A DNA stretch of 64,000 nucleotides from Anaerolineales bacterium (GTDB lineage: Bacteria > Chloroflexota > Anaerolineae > Aggregatilineales > J027): positions 1,116,001 through 1,180,000 of the forward strand of contig JACKCI010000002.1 in NCBI GenBank assembly GCA_020634155.1. The letters are read 5' to 3'. The position numbers and the translations under genes were made by a program. How positions within the stretch are numbered: position 1 is the first letter of the stretch; every line of letters begins with the position of its first letter. The notes under the pieces were generated by a model. The model worked only from the letters and a program-made list of their open reading frames with translations, made no database searches and was not told where the DNA came from. Positions 52,489 to 61,044 of this stretch are shown piece by piece.

Positions 52489-53314
52489 AATGGTTTTCTC
52501 GTTGGCAATTCGGACAAAAATGCGTGCCACGCTGACCAATGACGGTTTTTTGAATGGTAGCTTCATGGCACGTTTGGCAGGGTAGACCCGTCTGCCCATA
52601 CACCCGCAGACCGTCTTGGGCGCTACCTTTGCTCCCATCGGGTTTGCGGTACCAGTTGACGCTGGCTCCCTCGCGCTCAATACCCTCAGCTAGAACATGG
52701 CGGATGGCCTGCCATAAGGTACTCTGCTCTGCGACAGTTAGCGAATTGGCAGCGCGGGCGGGGTGGATACGGGCCAGATGGAGTGCTTCATCAGCATAGA
52801 TATTGCCGACTCCAGCCACAAAATGCTGGTCGAGCAGAATCGGCTTAATCCGTCCGGTGCGGTGCCGCAGACGTTCTTGAAACACTTTTAAGGTATAAGT
52901 ATCATCAAGTGGCTCAGGGCCAAGCTCACCAAAAATCGTGCTAGTATCTTCAACGAGATAGACCCGCCCAAACTTGCGCGAATCAGAAAAGCGCAGTTGA
53001 TGGGCGTTATCAAGTTGGAACTGAAAATGCACCCATTGGTCAGCATGGTCTTGGTGCGAATTCGGCACTACATACAAACGTCCGGTCATTTTGAGATGCA
53101 CAATCAGCACATCAGCCGACAATCGAATCACAATATACTTCGCACGGCGGTCAACAGCCTGTACCCATTGCCCAGCGATTCGGTCTTGAAAGGTCGTTGG
53201 GTCGGGGGTGACTAAGCTAGAAGGCCAGTTGAGCCATGCGCTCGTGATTTGGCGATTGATTAAAGCGGGTCGAATCCCGCGTACAGTTGTTTCGACTTCT
53301 GGTAATTCAGGCAT
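52478..53314 (-). CDS. mutM: Formamidopyrimidine-DNA glycosylase
   Basis: 278-residue base-excision repair enzyme removing 8-oxoguanine and formamidopyrimidines. The catalytic N-terminus PELPEVETTVRGI (Pro as nucleophile, Glu acid) is intact, with KMTGRLYVV, the helix-two-turn-helix (LLDQHFVAGVGNIYADEAL) and the C-terminal Cys4 zinc finger CQTCHEATIQKTVIGQRGTHFCPNC with Arg/Lys contacts. Length is typical. The start is the ATG at 53314. Its 3' end overlaps the gene at 52488 by 11 bases. The 147-base divergent gap to the GT20 gene carries a palindrome. Confidence 0.95.
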   Translation of the reverse strand: MPELPEVETTVRGIRPALINRQITSAWLNWPSSLVTPDPTTFQDRIAGQWVQAVDRRAKYIVIRLSADVLIVHLKMTGRLYVVPNSHQDHADQWVHFQFQLDNAHQLRFSDSRKFGRVYLVEDTSTIFGELGPEPLDDTYTLKVFQERLRHRTGRIKPILLDQHFVAGVGNIYADEALHLARIHPARAANSLTVAEQSTLWQAIRHVLAEGIEREGASVNWYRKPDGSKGSAQDGLRVYGQTGLPCQTCHEATIQKTVIGQRGTHFCPNCQRENHYAR

Positions 53315-53387
53315 TTGTCCCTAATTGTAGAGCCATTCAGTGATTATTTAAAGTGACCTAGACACACTCTAACAAATTGGGCAATCC

Positions 53388-53402
53388 TGACAAAATTTGT
53401 CA
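53388..53402. promoter_or_regulatory. 15-base palindrome between mutM and the GT20 synthase
   Basis: TGACAAA-A-TTTGTCA is a perfect inverted repeat (7-1-7), with the TTGTCA (53397-53402) able to double as a -35 hexamer. A TATGAT (53423-53428) lies 20 bases after it, long for a standard spacer. Palindromic layout in a divergent gap suggests a dimeric repressor operator; the regulator is unknown. Confidence 0.4.
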
Positions 53403-53464
53403 AGGTGGCTCTAACAATGTGGTATGATACTATCGCTCTGTTCAATAATTGAAAGGCCATTGTG

Positions 53465-54916
53465 ATGACGACGACGGGTGCCGAGCCACTCATCGTGATT
53501 GCATCCAACCGCGGCCCCTTTACCTTCAAAACCAAAAAGGATGGCACGTTTCAAGCCAAAAGGGGTGCGGGTGGGTTGGTGACCGCGCTAGGTGCGTTGG
53601 CCCAGCAGTATCAGGTGATGTGGGTAGCCGCCGCCCTCTCTAAATCCGATCGTGATTGGGCGCTCCACCATCCGCTTCAGACCGTTCAAGGGATTGACCT
53701 CAAACTCATTACCCCCAATAAGGAAGACTACGACCGCTACTACAACGTCATAGCCAACCCCTTACTATGGTTTATCCATCATGGCTTATGGGAGATTCCG
53801 CGTCATCCTTTGATTACGGAGGCAACATGGCAGGCATGGCAAGGTTATATCAACATCAACCGTGCTTTTGCCAAAGCTATTGCCAATTCTATTCAGGACG
53901 AGACCCGTCCAGTTATTGTCTTACCCCAAGACTATCATTTGTATCTGGTTCCGCAGTTTCTACGGGAACTGGTCGGTGATGCTGTACAGATTCAGCCCTT
54001 TATCCATATCCCATGGCCGGGGCCAGATAGCTGGCGTATTTTACCTGCGCCCATGCGAAATGCCATTCTCATAAGCCTACTTCATGCCAATCGTGTTGGT
54101 TTCCAAACCCAGAAGGACGCCTTCAATTTTGTGCAAACGTGCCGTTTTTACCTGCCAGATGCCCATTCGCATGGTAGCCGTGACTCCATCGAATACAAAG
54201 ACAAACGGGTGCAGGCGCGGGCTTATCCGATTTCGGTTGATGTGGAAAAAGTGCTGGCAATTGCCAATGAGAACCAGACCCAACTTTTGCAAAACCAACT
54301 CATGCAGTATATCGGGGGTCGGCGTTTGATTTTGCGCGTTGACCGTATCGAACCCAGCAAGAACATTTTGCGCGGACTAGAAGCCTATCGGGGCTTGCTC
54401 GAAAAATATCCTGCTTATCGTGGCAAGGTACAAATGCTGGCCTTGCTGGTGCCCTCCCGTATGGAGGTAGATGAGTATCAGACTTACCTGAAGGATATTA
54501 TGGCGACCGCCGGACTAATCAACGCCAAGTTCAGCGATGAACTTTGGGAACCCGTGCGGATTATCGTCGGTAATAACTACCATCGTGCCATCGCTGCCAT
54601 GCAAATCTCGGACGTTTTGCTGGTTAATCCGGTTGCCGATGGCATGAATCTCGTAGCCAAAGAAGGTGCCTTGGTCAATGCACGGGATGGGGTTTTACTC
54701 CTTTCCGAATTTGCTGGCGCGTTCTTTGAAATGGGCGATCATGCGTTGACGATTTCTCCATTTGACATCCACAGCACGACGGAAGCGATGCACCGTGCGC
54801 TCCAAATGCCACCTGCTGAACGGCATGCACGGGCGGAGGCCTTACGCGCCACTGTCAAACGCAACAATGTGCGTCATTGGTTTGAGAATCAAATACAGGA
54901 GGAAGCCAAGCCATGA
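53465..54916 (+). CDS. GT20 synthase (trehalose-6-phosphate synthase-like)
   Basis: Glycosyltransferase family 20 protein of about 483 residues that would join an activated glucose to a sugar phosphate. Motifs: IVIASNRGPFTF and RGAGGLVTALGAL (donor/acceptor loop), PQDYHLYLVPQFLREL, HIPWPGPDSWRILP, RVDRIEPSKNILRGLEAYRG, and DVLLVNPVADGMNLVAKEG. The variant RVDRIEPSKN in place of RLDYIKG marks a subclass, so glucosylglycerol-phosphate or another product is possible. No phosphatase is adjacent. ATG at 53465 (GTG one codon earlier is an alternative). Overlaps the next gene by ATGA. Confidence 0.82.
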   Translation: MTTTGAEPLIVIASNRGPFTFKTKKDGTFQAKRGAGGLVTALGALAQQYQVMWVAAALSKSDRDWALHHPLQTVQGIDLKLITPNKEDYDRYYNVIANPLLWFIHHGLWEIPRHPLITEATWQAWQGYININRAFAKAIANSIQDETRPVIVLPQDYHLYLVPQFLRELVGDAVQIQPFIHIPWPGPDSWRILPAPMRNAILISLLHANRVGFQTQKDAFNFVQTCRFYLPDAHSHGSRDSIEYKDKRVQARAYPISVDVEKVLAIANENQTQLLQNQLMQYIGGRRLILRVDRIEPSKNILRGLEAYRGLLEKYPAYRGKVQMLALLVPSRMEVDEYQTYLKDIMATAGLINAKFSDELWEPVRIIVGNNYHRAIAAMQISDVLLVNPVADGMNLVAKEGALVNARDGVLLLSEFAGAFFEMGDHALTISPFDIHSTTEAMHRALQMPPAERHARAEALRATVKRNNVRHWFENQIQEEAKP

Positions 54917-55875
54917 TTATTACCGTGACACTGACCCCCACTCTTGAACGTACCCTTGTGGTGCATTATCTTGGCGTGGGCTATACCAATGAAACCCAAG
55001 GCCCTGTCCGTCTCGATCCGGCGGGGCGTGGTATCAACATTGCCCGTGCGCTCCACCGTTTGAATTGCCCAACGCAAAGCCTAATCCTGCTCGGCAATGA
55101 CTCAGTGGGTGAAGTGTATGAAAGCCTCTTGTCAGAAGAAGCCTTTGATGTCATCGTTGTTCCTACCAAAACCTACACCCGTAGTTGTACCGTTATCTGG
55201 GATGACAAGAACCAACTTGAAACCCGCTTGGTGGGTTCAGACCCTCGCCTTGACCAAGCAGACATCATCATGTTAGGTGAAGCGCTCGCTGAACGGGTTA
55301 AGGCAGGCGATATGGTGGTGCTGGCGGGTGATTTACCCTATGGTGTTGAACCAGACAGCTTTGCTTACTTAACGGATGTTGTGCAAGGAGTTGGTGCCAA
55401 GGTTGCTCTTGCCACAAATGGCTATGCCTTGCGTGATGCGCTCAAAGCCGAGCCCGATTTAGTCGTGCTTGATCAAGGTAGTGCCGAGGCCTATTTCAAC
55501 TACCCTATCCGCACCTATGAAGACCTTTTGACCAGTGCCCACCACCTGCGGGAAGCGGGTAGTCAGCAGGTACTCATCTTTGTCAAAACCAAAGGCTTGG
55601 CAGTTTTGGTTGATGCCGACGAGCAATGGATGGTCGAATTTCCCGAATCAGATTGCTCCGGCACCAGTAGTGGCGTCTGGGATGCGATGGTCGCGGGCTT
55701 CCTTGCGGGTCGTTCTAAGCGCCGCCCGCTAGGTGAAGCACTTGAATTAGGGGCTGCCGCTGCTACCTATGCCACCATGCAAATTGGCAATGAATTCGGT
55801 ACACTCAAGGAATTAAAAGCACATCTAGATGACGTGGATGTAATTTCAATCGACCATGCCGACCATCCAGCTTGA
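54913..55875 (+). CDS. PfkB-family sugar kinase
   Basis: 320 residues of the ribokinase/PfkB fold, in the 1-phosphofructokinase/tagatose-6-phosphate-kinase-like branch (N-terminal VTLTPTLERTLVV, then GRGINIARALHRL). The kinase phosphorylates a sugar or sugar phosphate with ATP. The C-terminal anion-hole/base motif, normally GAGD, reads SSGVWDAMVAGFLAG: the catalytic Asp stays but the Gly-Ala-Gly is altered, and the neighbouring strand (KTKGLAVLV) is also divergent. Substrate uncertain. Coupled to the GT20 gene upstream, and its 3' end overlaps the hydrolase start by 20 bases. Confidence 0.8.
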   Translation: MIITVTLTPTLERTLVVHYLGVGYTNETQGPVRLDPAGRGINIARALHRLNCPTQSLILLGNDSVGEVYESLLSEEAFDVIVVPTKTYTRSCTVIWDDKNQLETRLVGSDPRLDQADIIMLGEALAERVKAGDMVVLAGDLPYGVEPDSFAYLTDVVQGVGAKVALATNGYALRDALKAEPDLVVLDQGSAEAYFNYPIRTYEDLLTSAHHLREAGSQQVLIFVKTKGLAVLVDADEQWMVEFPESDCSGTSSGVWDAMVAGFLAGRSKRRPLGEALELGAAAATYATMQIGNEFGTLKELKAHLDDVDVISIDHADHPA

Positions 55876-56536
55876 TGATTTGCCGCTGTTTTATCATGAC
55901 TTTGGGCAGGGAGATGAGACGCTCCTTGCCCTCCATCCTTCAACCGTAAGTGGGCTGCTCTTTCAGTGGGCACTCCCTAAAAATGGACACTTTCGGGTTC
56001 TGTTGCCCGACCAGCGTGGACATGGGCAGACCCCCAACCCTGCGCCCGACTTTCACCTCTATCGCTTTGTGGACGATATGTTGCGCCTGCTGGATGCCCT
56101 CAACATCGAGACCCTGCACGGTATTGGCTATAGCTTGGGTGCTTCGGTGCTGTTGGGAATGGCTGTTCGCCAGCCAGAGCGCTTTCAGTCCCTGACCTTA
56201 CTTGGAGCGCATCACCGCCGCCCGATGCCTGCCCAACTCACCGCCTTGGCTGGCCCGCCGGAACAACGTCAGGGGCTTGTTGCTGAAATCATGCACCCAG
56301 AGCGTGGTATTGGGGTGGGGGGCGATTTTGATTTAGGCGCGTTGGGGCGGCTGACTTGTCCTGTGCATCTGATTGCGGGCGACCGTGACCCTGTTGCAGA
56401 TTTAGAGGGCTATCTGGCGTTATTTCGTGCTTTACCGCATGGGCGGCTCCTCGTGGTGCCGAATTGTGGTCATTTTGGTTTCCATGCTCACCCCTTGGTT
56501 TTGGCTCATTTACAGAGTATCTATGAGAATCTGTAG
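55856..56536 (+). CDS. Alpha/beta-hydrolase
   Basis: 226-residue alpha/beta-hydrolase fold without a signal peptide. Oxyanion and N-terminal strand segment (ETLLALHPSTVSGLLFQW), the strand RVLLPDQRGHGQTPN, nucleophile elbow GIGYSLGASVLLG (Ser), acid VHLIAGDRDPVADLEG (Asp) and catalytic His in VVPNCGHFGFHAH complete a triad. Substrate unknown. It starts 20 bases inside the PfkB-type kinase gene, making the third gene of this carbohydrate-linked operon. Confidence 0.85.
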   Translation: MPTIQLDDLPLFYHDFGQGDETLLALHPSTVSGLLFQWALPKNGHFRVLLPDQRGHGQTPNPAPDFHLYRFVDDMLRLLDALNIETLHGIGYSLGASVLLGMAVRQPERFQSLTLLGAHHRRPMPAQLTALAGPPEQRQGLVAEIMHPERGIGVGGDFDLGALGRLTCPVHLIAGDRDPVADLEGYLALFRALPHGRLLVVPNCGHFGFHAHPLVLAHLQSIYENL

Positions 56537-56647
56537 AGCGCTCCCAAACACATGCACTTTTAGTTCATTGGTGTTACAATTGATGTTGGTTTTGACCTTT
56601 AATGAGTTGTAGCATCAAGGTTTTTAATTAATAAGGAGTCTACCTCT

Positions 56648-57928
56648 ATGGTACACAAGCGTTTTGTTTCCACCTTGGTAGCTGTCATGATGGTGGCTGC
56701 TCTGTTTGTGCCATTCACTGCCCGCGCCCAAAGCCTGAGTGGTGAAATGGAAATCTTTTCTTGGTGGTCCGGTGATGAAGGCCCAGCCCTCGAAGCCCTT
56801 ATCGCCCTTTACAACAGCAAATACCCCGATGTTGAAGTCATCAATGCTGCCGTGACTGGCGGTTCTGGTGTGAATGCTCGTGCCGTGTTGAAGACCCGTA
56901 TGCTCGGTGGCGACCCCCCCGATACCTTCCAAGTGCATGCTGGTCAAGAACTGACAGGCACATGGGTTGTTGCTGAACGTATGGAAGACCTCACCTTCTT
57001 GTTCGAAGAAGAAGGCTGGTTCGATACCTTCCCCGAAGGCTTGATTGACCTGTTGAGCTATGAGGGTGGCGTTTATAGCGTCCCCGTCAACATTCACCGT
57101 TCCAATGTGATGTGGTACAACCCTGCCAAACTCGCCGAGTGGGGTATTGAAGCACCCGCTACATGGGACGACTTCCTTGCGGTTTGCCCCACCATCCAAG
57201 AAGCGGGTGTGACCCCCTTGGTTGTGGGTGAAGCATGGACGGTTAACCACCTCTGGGAAAGCGTTGCTTTGTCTGTTCTTGGTGCCGATGGCTGGAATGC
57301 CTTCTGGGCTGGCGAACTTGACCCCACTGGCGATGAAATGCAAGCAGTATGGAACACCTTCGGTTCTGTGTTGGATTGCTCCAATATTGCCGAAGATGCT
57401 GCCAGCTTGTCTTGGCAACAAGCAACCGACCGTATCATTGAAGGTACGGCTGCCTTTAACGTGATGGGTGACTGGGCTGCTGGTTACATGGTGACCACCA
57501 AGGGCTTGGTTCCCGGTGAGGGCTTCGGTTGGCAGGCTTCCCCCGGTACCCAAGGCGTCTTCTTGATGCTGTCCGACAGTTTCGGCCTGCCTGTTGGCGT
57601 TGCCAACCGTGACAATGTTATCGAATGGCTGCGTCTGTTGGGTTCAGTTGAAGGTCAAGATGCTTTCAACCCCCTTAAGGGTTCCATCCCTGCCCGTATC
57701 GATGCTGACACGGGTAATGCTGACCTCTACAATGCCTATTCTCAATCAGCTGCTGCTGACTGGGCGATGGATACCGTCGTTGGTAGCTTGGTACATGGGG
57801 CCGCTGCTAATGAGCGCTTCGGTAACGACTTCAACAGCGTGATGGAAATCTTCCTTGCCAGCCGTGACGCGGCTGCTACCACCACCGCCTTGGGTGTGAT
57901 TTGCATTCAATCCGGTGCCTGCGGCTAA
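56648..57928 (+). CDS. Sugar ABC transporter substrate-binding protein
   Basis: 426 residues. Signal peptide VHKRFVSTLVAVMMVAALFV, then PFTARAQS with a likely cleavage after ARA. Mature part is a family 1 solute-binding fold: EIFSWWSGDEGPALEALIALYN, DVEVINAAVTGGSGVNARAVLKTR, GDPPDTFQVHAGQEL, and YNPAKLAEWGIEAPATWDDFLA. It would capture an oligo- or monosaccharide outside the cell for the two permeases that follow. AAGGAG lies nine bases before the ATG. No ATPase is in this operon, so a shared MsiK-type ATPase elsewhere is likely. Codon use is strongly biased, suggesting high expression. Confidence 0.92.
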   Translation: MVHKRFVSTLVAVMMVAALFVPFTARAQSLSGEMEIFSWWSGDEGPALEALIALYNSKYPDVEVINAAVTGGSGVNARAVLKTRMLGGDPPDTFQVHAGQELTGTWVVAERMEDLTFLFEEEGWFDTFPEGLIDLLSYEGGVYSVPVNIHRSNVMWYNPAKLAEWGIEAPATWDDFLAVCPTIQEAGVTPLVVGEAWTVNHLWESVALSVLGADGWNAFWAGELDPTGDEMQAVWNTFGSVLDCSNIAEDAASLSWQQATDRIIEGTAAFNVMGDWAAGYMVTTKGLVPGEGFGWQASPGTQGVFLMLSDSFGLPVGVANRDNVIEWLRLLGSVEGQDAFNPLKGSIPARIDADTGNADLYNAYSQSAAADWAMDTVVGSLVHGAAANERFGNDFNSVMEIFLASRDAAATTTALGVICIQSGACG

Positions 57929-57956
57929 ACTTTTCACTAGTCTGCATTTGAAATTC

Positions 57957-57985
57957 AAGGCCCTGCCCCTTCTCGGCAGGGCCTT
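57957..57985 (+). other. Intercistronic hairpin between binding protein and permease genes
   Basis: Perfect 11-pair stem AAGGCCCTGCC (57957-57967) / GGCAGGGCCTT (57975-57985), seven-base loop, 28 bases after the binding-protein stop and before the first permease. The following bases (ATTGTAG) lack a T run, so it looks more like a partial terminator or RNA stabiliser that would keep permease output lower than that of the binding protein. Confidence 0.65.
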
Positions 57986-58003
57986 ATTGTAGACGGAGGC
58001 AAG

Positions 58004-60214
58004 ATGCACGAGAAAAGAGATGTATTGACTTATTTTGAGGACTTTATCGACAGCCGACTCTTTCGCTACATTATCGGTGGGGTGTTGGCAATCGTCGGGA
58101 TTTTGTTGTTGGTGGCTTCCTTTGCCGCCCCTTGGCTGGATGTCCCTGAAGCATCGATTGAACATGATGCCCACTATCAGGTCGTCGATGTCCCTCGCTT
58201 GGCGGCGCGGGCAGGCTTGCGCGAAGGCGATATTGTTGTTGCTGTTGGCGATAACCTGATTAATGGTGAATCGGATTTTGTGGCACGGACGACCGATGCT
58301 GTCAATCATGTCTATCTAAGCGGAAAGACTACTCTCCCTGTGACGGTCTATCGTGCTGGCGAGACCCGTACTTTGAACTTGGAGCTGCCTGATTATCGCT
58401 ACGCTTTTGAACTCGCCATTCCTCAAACCACGATTGACCCAGCGAATGTGAACCTAGAAGTTGCTCAACTGGATGCCAAGCCGCTGGTTGACCCCGAAGG
58501 CACCACCCTTTCCGCAATGGATATTTGGCTAGGCAGTAGCGATATTATCCCAACCCTTGACTTACAAGGCTTTGTTAAAGGGGATTCGGGCTTTGGCGCA
58601 GTCCGTTTTATTGACCGCTTTCTAATTCTCATTCCCCTTGGTGGTCTGCTCCTCGTTGTAATCGGTGGCTTGTATCTCAGTAGCCGCCTAGATGCCAAAC
58701 GCGCCTTGGCCTACGCAACCATGGTGGCCTTGGTATTGAGCCTGTTCCCCTTCTTTTGGCAGGTGTTTAGCACTGGTCAATGGCGGAGTTATTTGCTCGA
58801 CAACTTTGAGCGTGAGAAAGATGTAGCGGCCATCGATAGCGACCTTGTGATGGCCTACAACATCAACCAGCAGCCCATATTCTTTGAGGTCGTTGGTCGT
58901 CAAGGCGAGACGGCCCCCAATATCATTGATGCCACTCAAGACCAACTCACCAATGCTTATCACAATGTGGCTTATCGTCAGTTGGCGCTCGTGGCGCTGG
59001 TAACAGGTGCCATTTGCTATTTACTGGTCACTCTCAAATCTGAGGGCATGATTCATAACCGCGACCAACTCTCAGCCCTTGTGATGCTATCACCATCCTT
59101 GGTCTTGCTGGGTATTTTCGTCTATGGCTTCATTGCTCAGACGATTTCGACATCCTTAACCAATTGGGGGGAGAGCCGAGCGCGGCCCGCCCTCAAAGAA
59201 GGTATCACCAAAACCTATGTCGGCCTGCAAAACTATCAAAACTTGATGACCGACATCACCGAGTTTTCCTTCCGCTCCTCGTTGATTAATACCTTCTTTT
59301 TCACCCTGTTCTTTTTGGTGGCCTGTATCATCATGGGGTTCCTCTTGGCGGTACTGGTTGACCAGAAGGTACGCGGTGAGGGTATCTTCCGCACTATTTT
59401 CCTTTTCCCGATGTCGATTTCTTTTGTGGTAACGGGTACCATTTGGGGTTGGCTCCTTCAGCAGAAGGGTGGTATCAACATTCTGCCCGAAAAACTCCTC
59501 GGCCTTAAACCTCTTAGCTACCGCTGGACATCCAGCGACCGCATCATCTGGGGCTTCCAATGGTCAGATGTGCCGCGCTATTTGACCTACATTGGTGTTG
59601 CTTTGTTGCTGTATAGTGTGGCCTCCTTTGGCTATCAACACTGGCGACGTGGTACGCGCTACAGCCGTAATTGGGGCATCCTCTGGGCAGTGTTAGGTGC
59701 TTTCATTCTGGTTTATGCCCTCGGCTTTTGGGATCATATCTGGTTACCCCTCGACAGCCCCGACATTGACAAAATTAACGGTGGCTATGGCTACAACACC
59801 GCCCTTTCTGGTATTTTGATTGCTGCGGTGTGGCAGATGTCCGGCTATGTCATGGCGCTCTATTTGGCAGGTATTCGTGGTATCTCGGATGATCTGCGTG
59901 AGGCGGCTCGCGTCGATGGCTGTTCGGAGTTGCAAATCTATCGCTATATCGTCATTCCCTTGTTGCGACCCATTACCTTAAGCGCCATTATTATTTTGGG
60001 GCATATCTCGCTTAAGATATTCGACCTCGTGTTTGCGATGACTGGTCCAGATAACAACTCCACGATTGTGCCGGGTATTTTGCTCTATACCCAAGCCTTC
60101 CGAGGGAATCGCTTTGCTTCTGGTGCCGCTGTCGCAGTCGTGATGTTATTCTTAGTGTCCTTGGTCATTGTGCCTTACCTATGGACAACCCAACGTTCGG
60201 AGCAAAAATCATGA
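58004..60214 (+). CDS. Carbohydrate ABC permease with N-terminal PDZ-like extension
   Basis: 736 residues, more than twice the usual permease length. Helix ~24-47 (YIIGGVLAIVGILLLVASFA), then a PDZ-like region (~65-135; VPRLAARAGLREGDIVVAVGDN, a carboxylate-loop-like start), further linker, four more helices (~200-360), and the MalF-type permease core (~365-735) with the EAA loop GIRGISDDLREAARVDGCSE for ATPase contact. Written motif pieces are partial. PDZ fusion to a permease is rare to my knowledge. It pairs with the permease at 60211, whose ATG overlaps its stop. Confidence 0.85.
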   Translation: MHEKRDVLTYFEDFIDSRLFRYIIGGVLAIVGILLLVASFAAPWLDVPEASIEHDAHYQVVDVPRLAARAGLREGDIVVAVGDNLINGESDFVARTTDAVNHVYLSGKTTLPVTVYRAGETRTLNLELPDYRYAFELAIPQTTIDPANVNLEVAQLDAKPLVDPEGTTLSAMDIWLGSSDIIPTLDLQGFVKGDSGFGAVRFIDRFLILIPLGGLLLVVIGGLYLSSRLDAKRALAYATMVALVLSLFPFFWQVFSTGQWRSYLLDNFEREKDVAAIDSDLVMAYNINQQPIFFEVVGRQGETAPNIIDATQDQLTNAYHNVAYRQLALVALVTGAICYLLVTLKSEGMIHNRDQLSALVMLSPSLVLLGIFVYGFIAQTISTSLTNWGESRARPALKEGITKTYVGLQNYQNLMTDITEFSFRSSLINTFFFTLFFLVACIIMGFLLAVLVDQKVRGEGIFRTIFLFPMSISFVVTGTIWGWLLQQKGGINILPEKLLGLKPLSYRWTSSDRIIWGFQWSDVPRYLTYIGVALLLYSVASFGYQHWRRGTRYSRNWGILWAVLGAFILVYALGFWDHIWLPLDSPDIDKINGGYGYNTALSGILIAAVWQMSGYVMALYLAGIRGISDDLREAARVDGCSELQIYRYIVIPLLRPITLSAIIILGHISLKIFDLVFAMTGPDNNSTIVPGILLYTQAFRGNRFASGAAVAVVMLFLVSLVIVPYLWTTQRSEQKS

Positions 60215-61044
60215 GCAATATTAACACCAAAGGTTTTTGGCGCACCCTCGTTTATGTGCTGTTACTGATGGCCGCGCTTTTCTACTTGTTGCCCATGTAC
60301 ATGGTAGTCATCACCAGCCTCAAAGACCCGGCTGAGATTAGTCTCTCCAAAGCGTGGGATTTGCCCAAAGGTCTGCATTGGGAAAGTTTTACAGAGGCAT
60401 GGGATAAATTTGATGACGGCCTGTTCAATAGCCTCAAGTTGGTTGTGGCAGCTACCGTCCTCTCCGCCGTCATGGGGTCAATGAATGGCTACATTTTGGC
60501 AAAGTGGAAGGTTCCTTGGTCGGGGGTGCTGTTCCCAATGGTACTGTTTGGGATGTTCATTCCCTATCAGGCCATTCTCATCCCCCTCTTTGACTTCATG
60601 CGCCAAATCAACCTCTTTAATGACCTGAAGGGCTTGATTCTGATTCATGTGGTCTATGGCTTGCCCATTACCACCCTCATCTTCCGCAACTTCTATGTCA
60701 ATATCCCCGATGAAGTCCTCGAATCGGCCTCTATCGACGGAGCCAACTTTTTTGGGATTTACTGGCATATTGTCTTGCGGCTATCGGCTCCGGCCTTTGT
60801 GGTAGTCGTCATCTGGCAATTCACGCAAATCTGGAATGAGTTTCTCTTTGCTGTGACCATCACCCAACGCCCTGACCGCCAACCGATTACGGCTGGCTTG
60901 GCGCAGTTGGCGGGTGGTCAAGCGGTGGACTGGAATCTGCCAATGGCGGGCGCTATCATGGCGGCACTGCCCACGCTACTGGTCTATATCATCGCGGGCC
61001 GCTATTTTATCAGTGGTCTGCTGGCGGGGTCGGTGAAGGGCTAA
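60211..61044 (+). CDS. Carbohydrate ABC transporter permease (MalG-like)
   Basis: 277-residue inner-membrane permease with six helices: first helix TLVYVLLLMAALFYLLPMY, then the core and the EAA-loop VNIPDEVLESASIDGANFFG, which meets the ATPase. It ends with a helix and SGLLAGSVKG, as usual in MalG-type proteins. ATG at 60211 (ATGA with the previous stop) is preferred to 60181, as it has GGAG eight bases upstream. With the PDZ-like permease it forms the membrane pair. Its 3' end overlaps the convergent glycosyltransferase gene by 35 bases. Confidence 0.92.
   Translation: MSNINTKGFWRTLVYVLLLMAALFYLLPMYMVVITSLKDPAEISLSKAWDLPKGLHWESFTEAWDKFDDGLFNSLKLVVAATVLSAVMGSMNGYILAKWKVPWSGVLFPMVLFGMFIPYQAILIPLFDFMRQINLFNDLKGLILIHVVYGLPITTLIFRNFYVNIPDEVLESASIDGANFFGIYWHIVLRLSAPAFVVVVIWQFTQIWNEFLFAVTITQRPDRQPITAGLAQLAGGQAVDWNLPMAGAIMAALPTLLVYIIAGRYFISGLLAGSVKG

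Noticed and set aside
52489..52680. Longer N-terminus of the two-repeat membrane protein
   Set aside because: The extension runs through the mutM 3' end; the ATG at 52488 precedes the membrane anchor.
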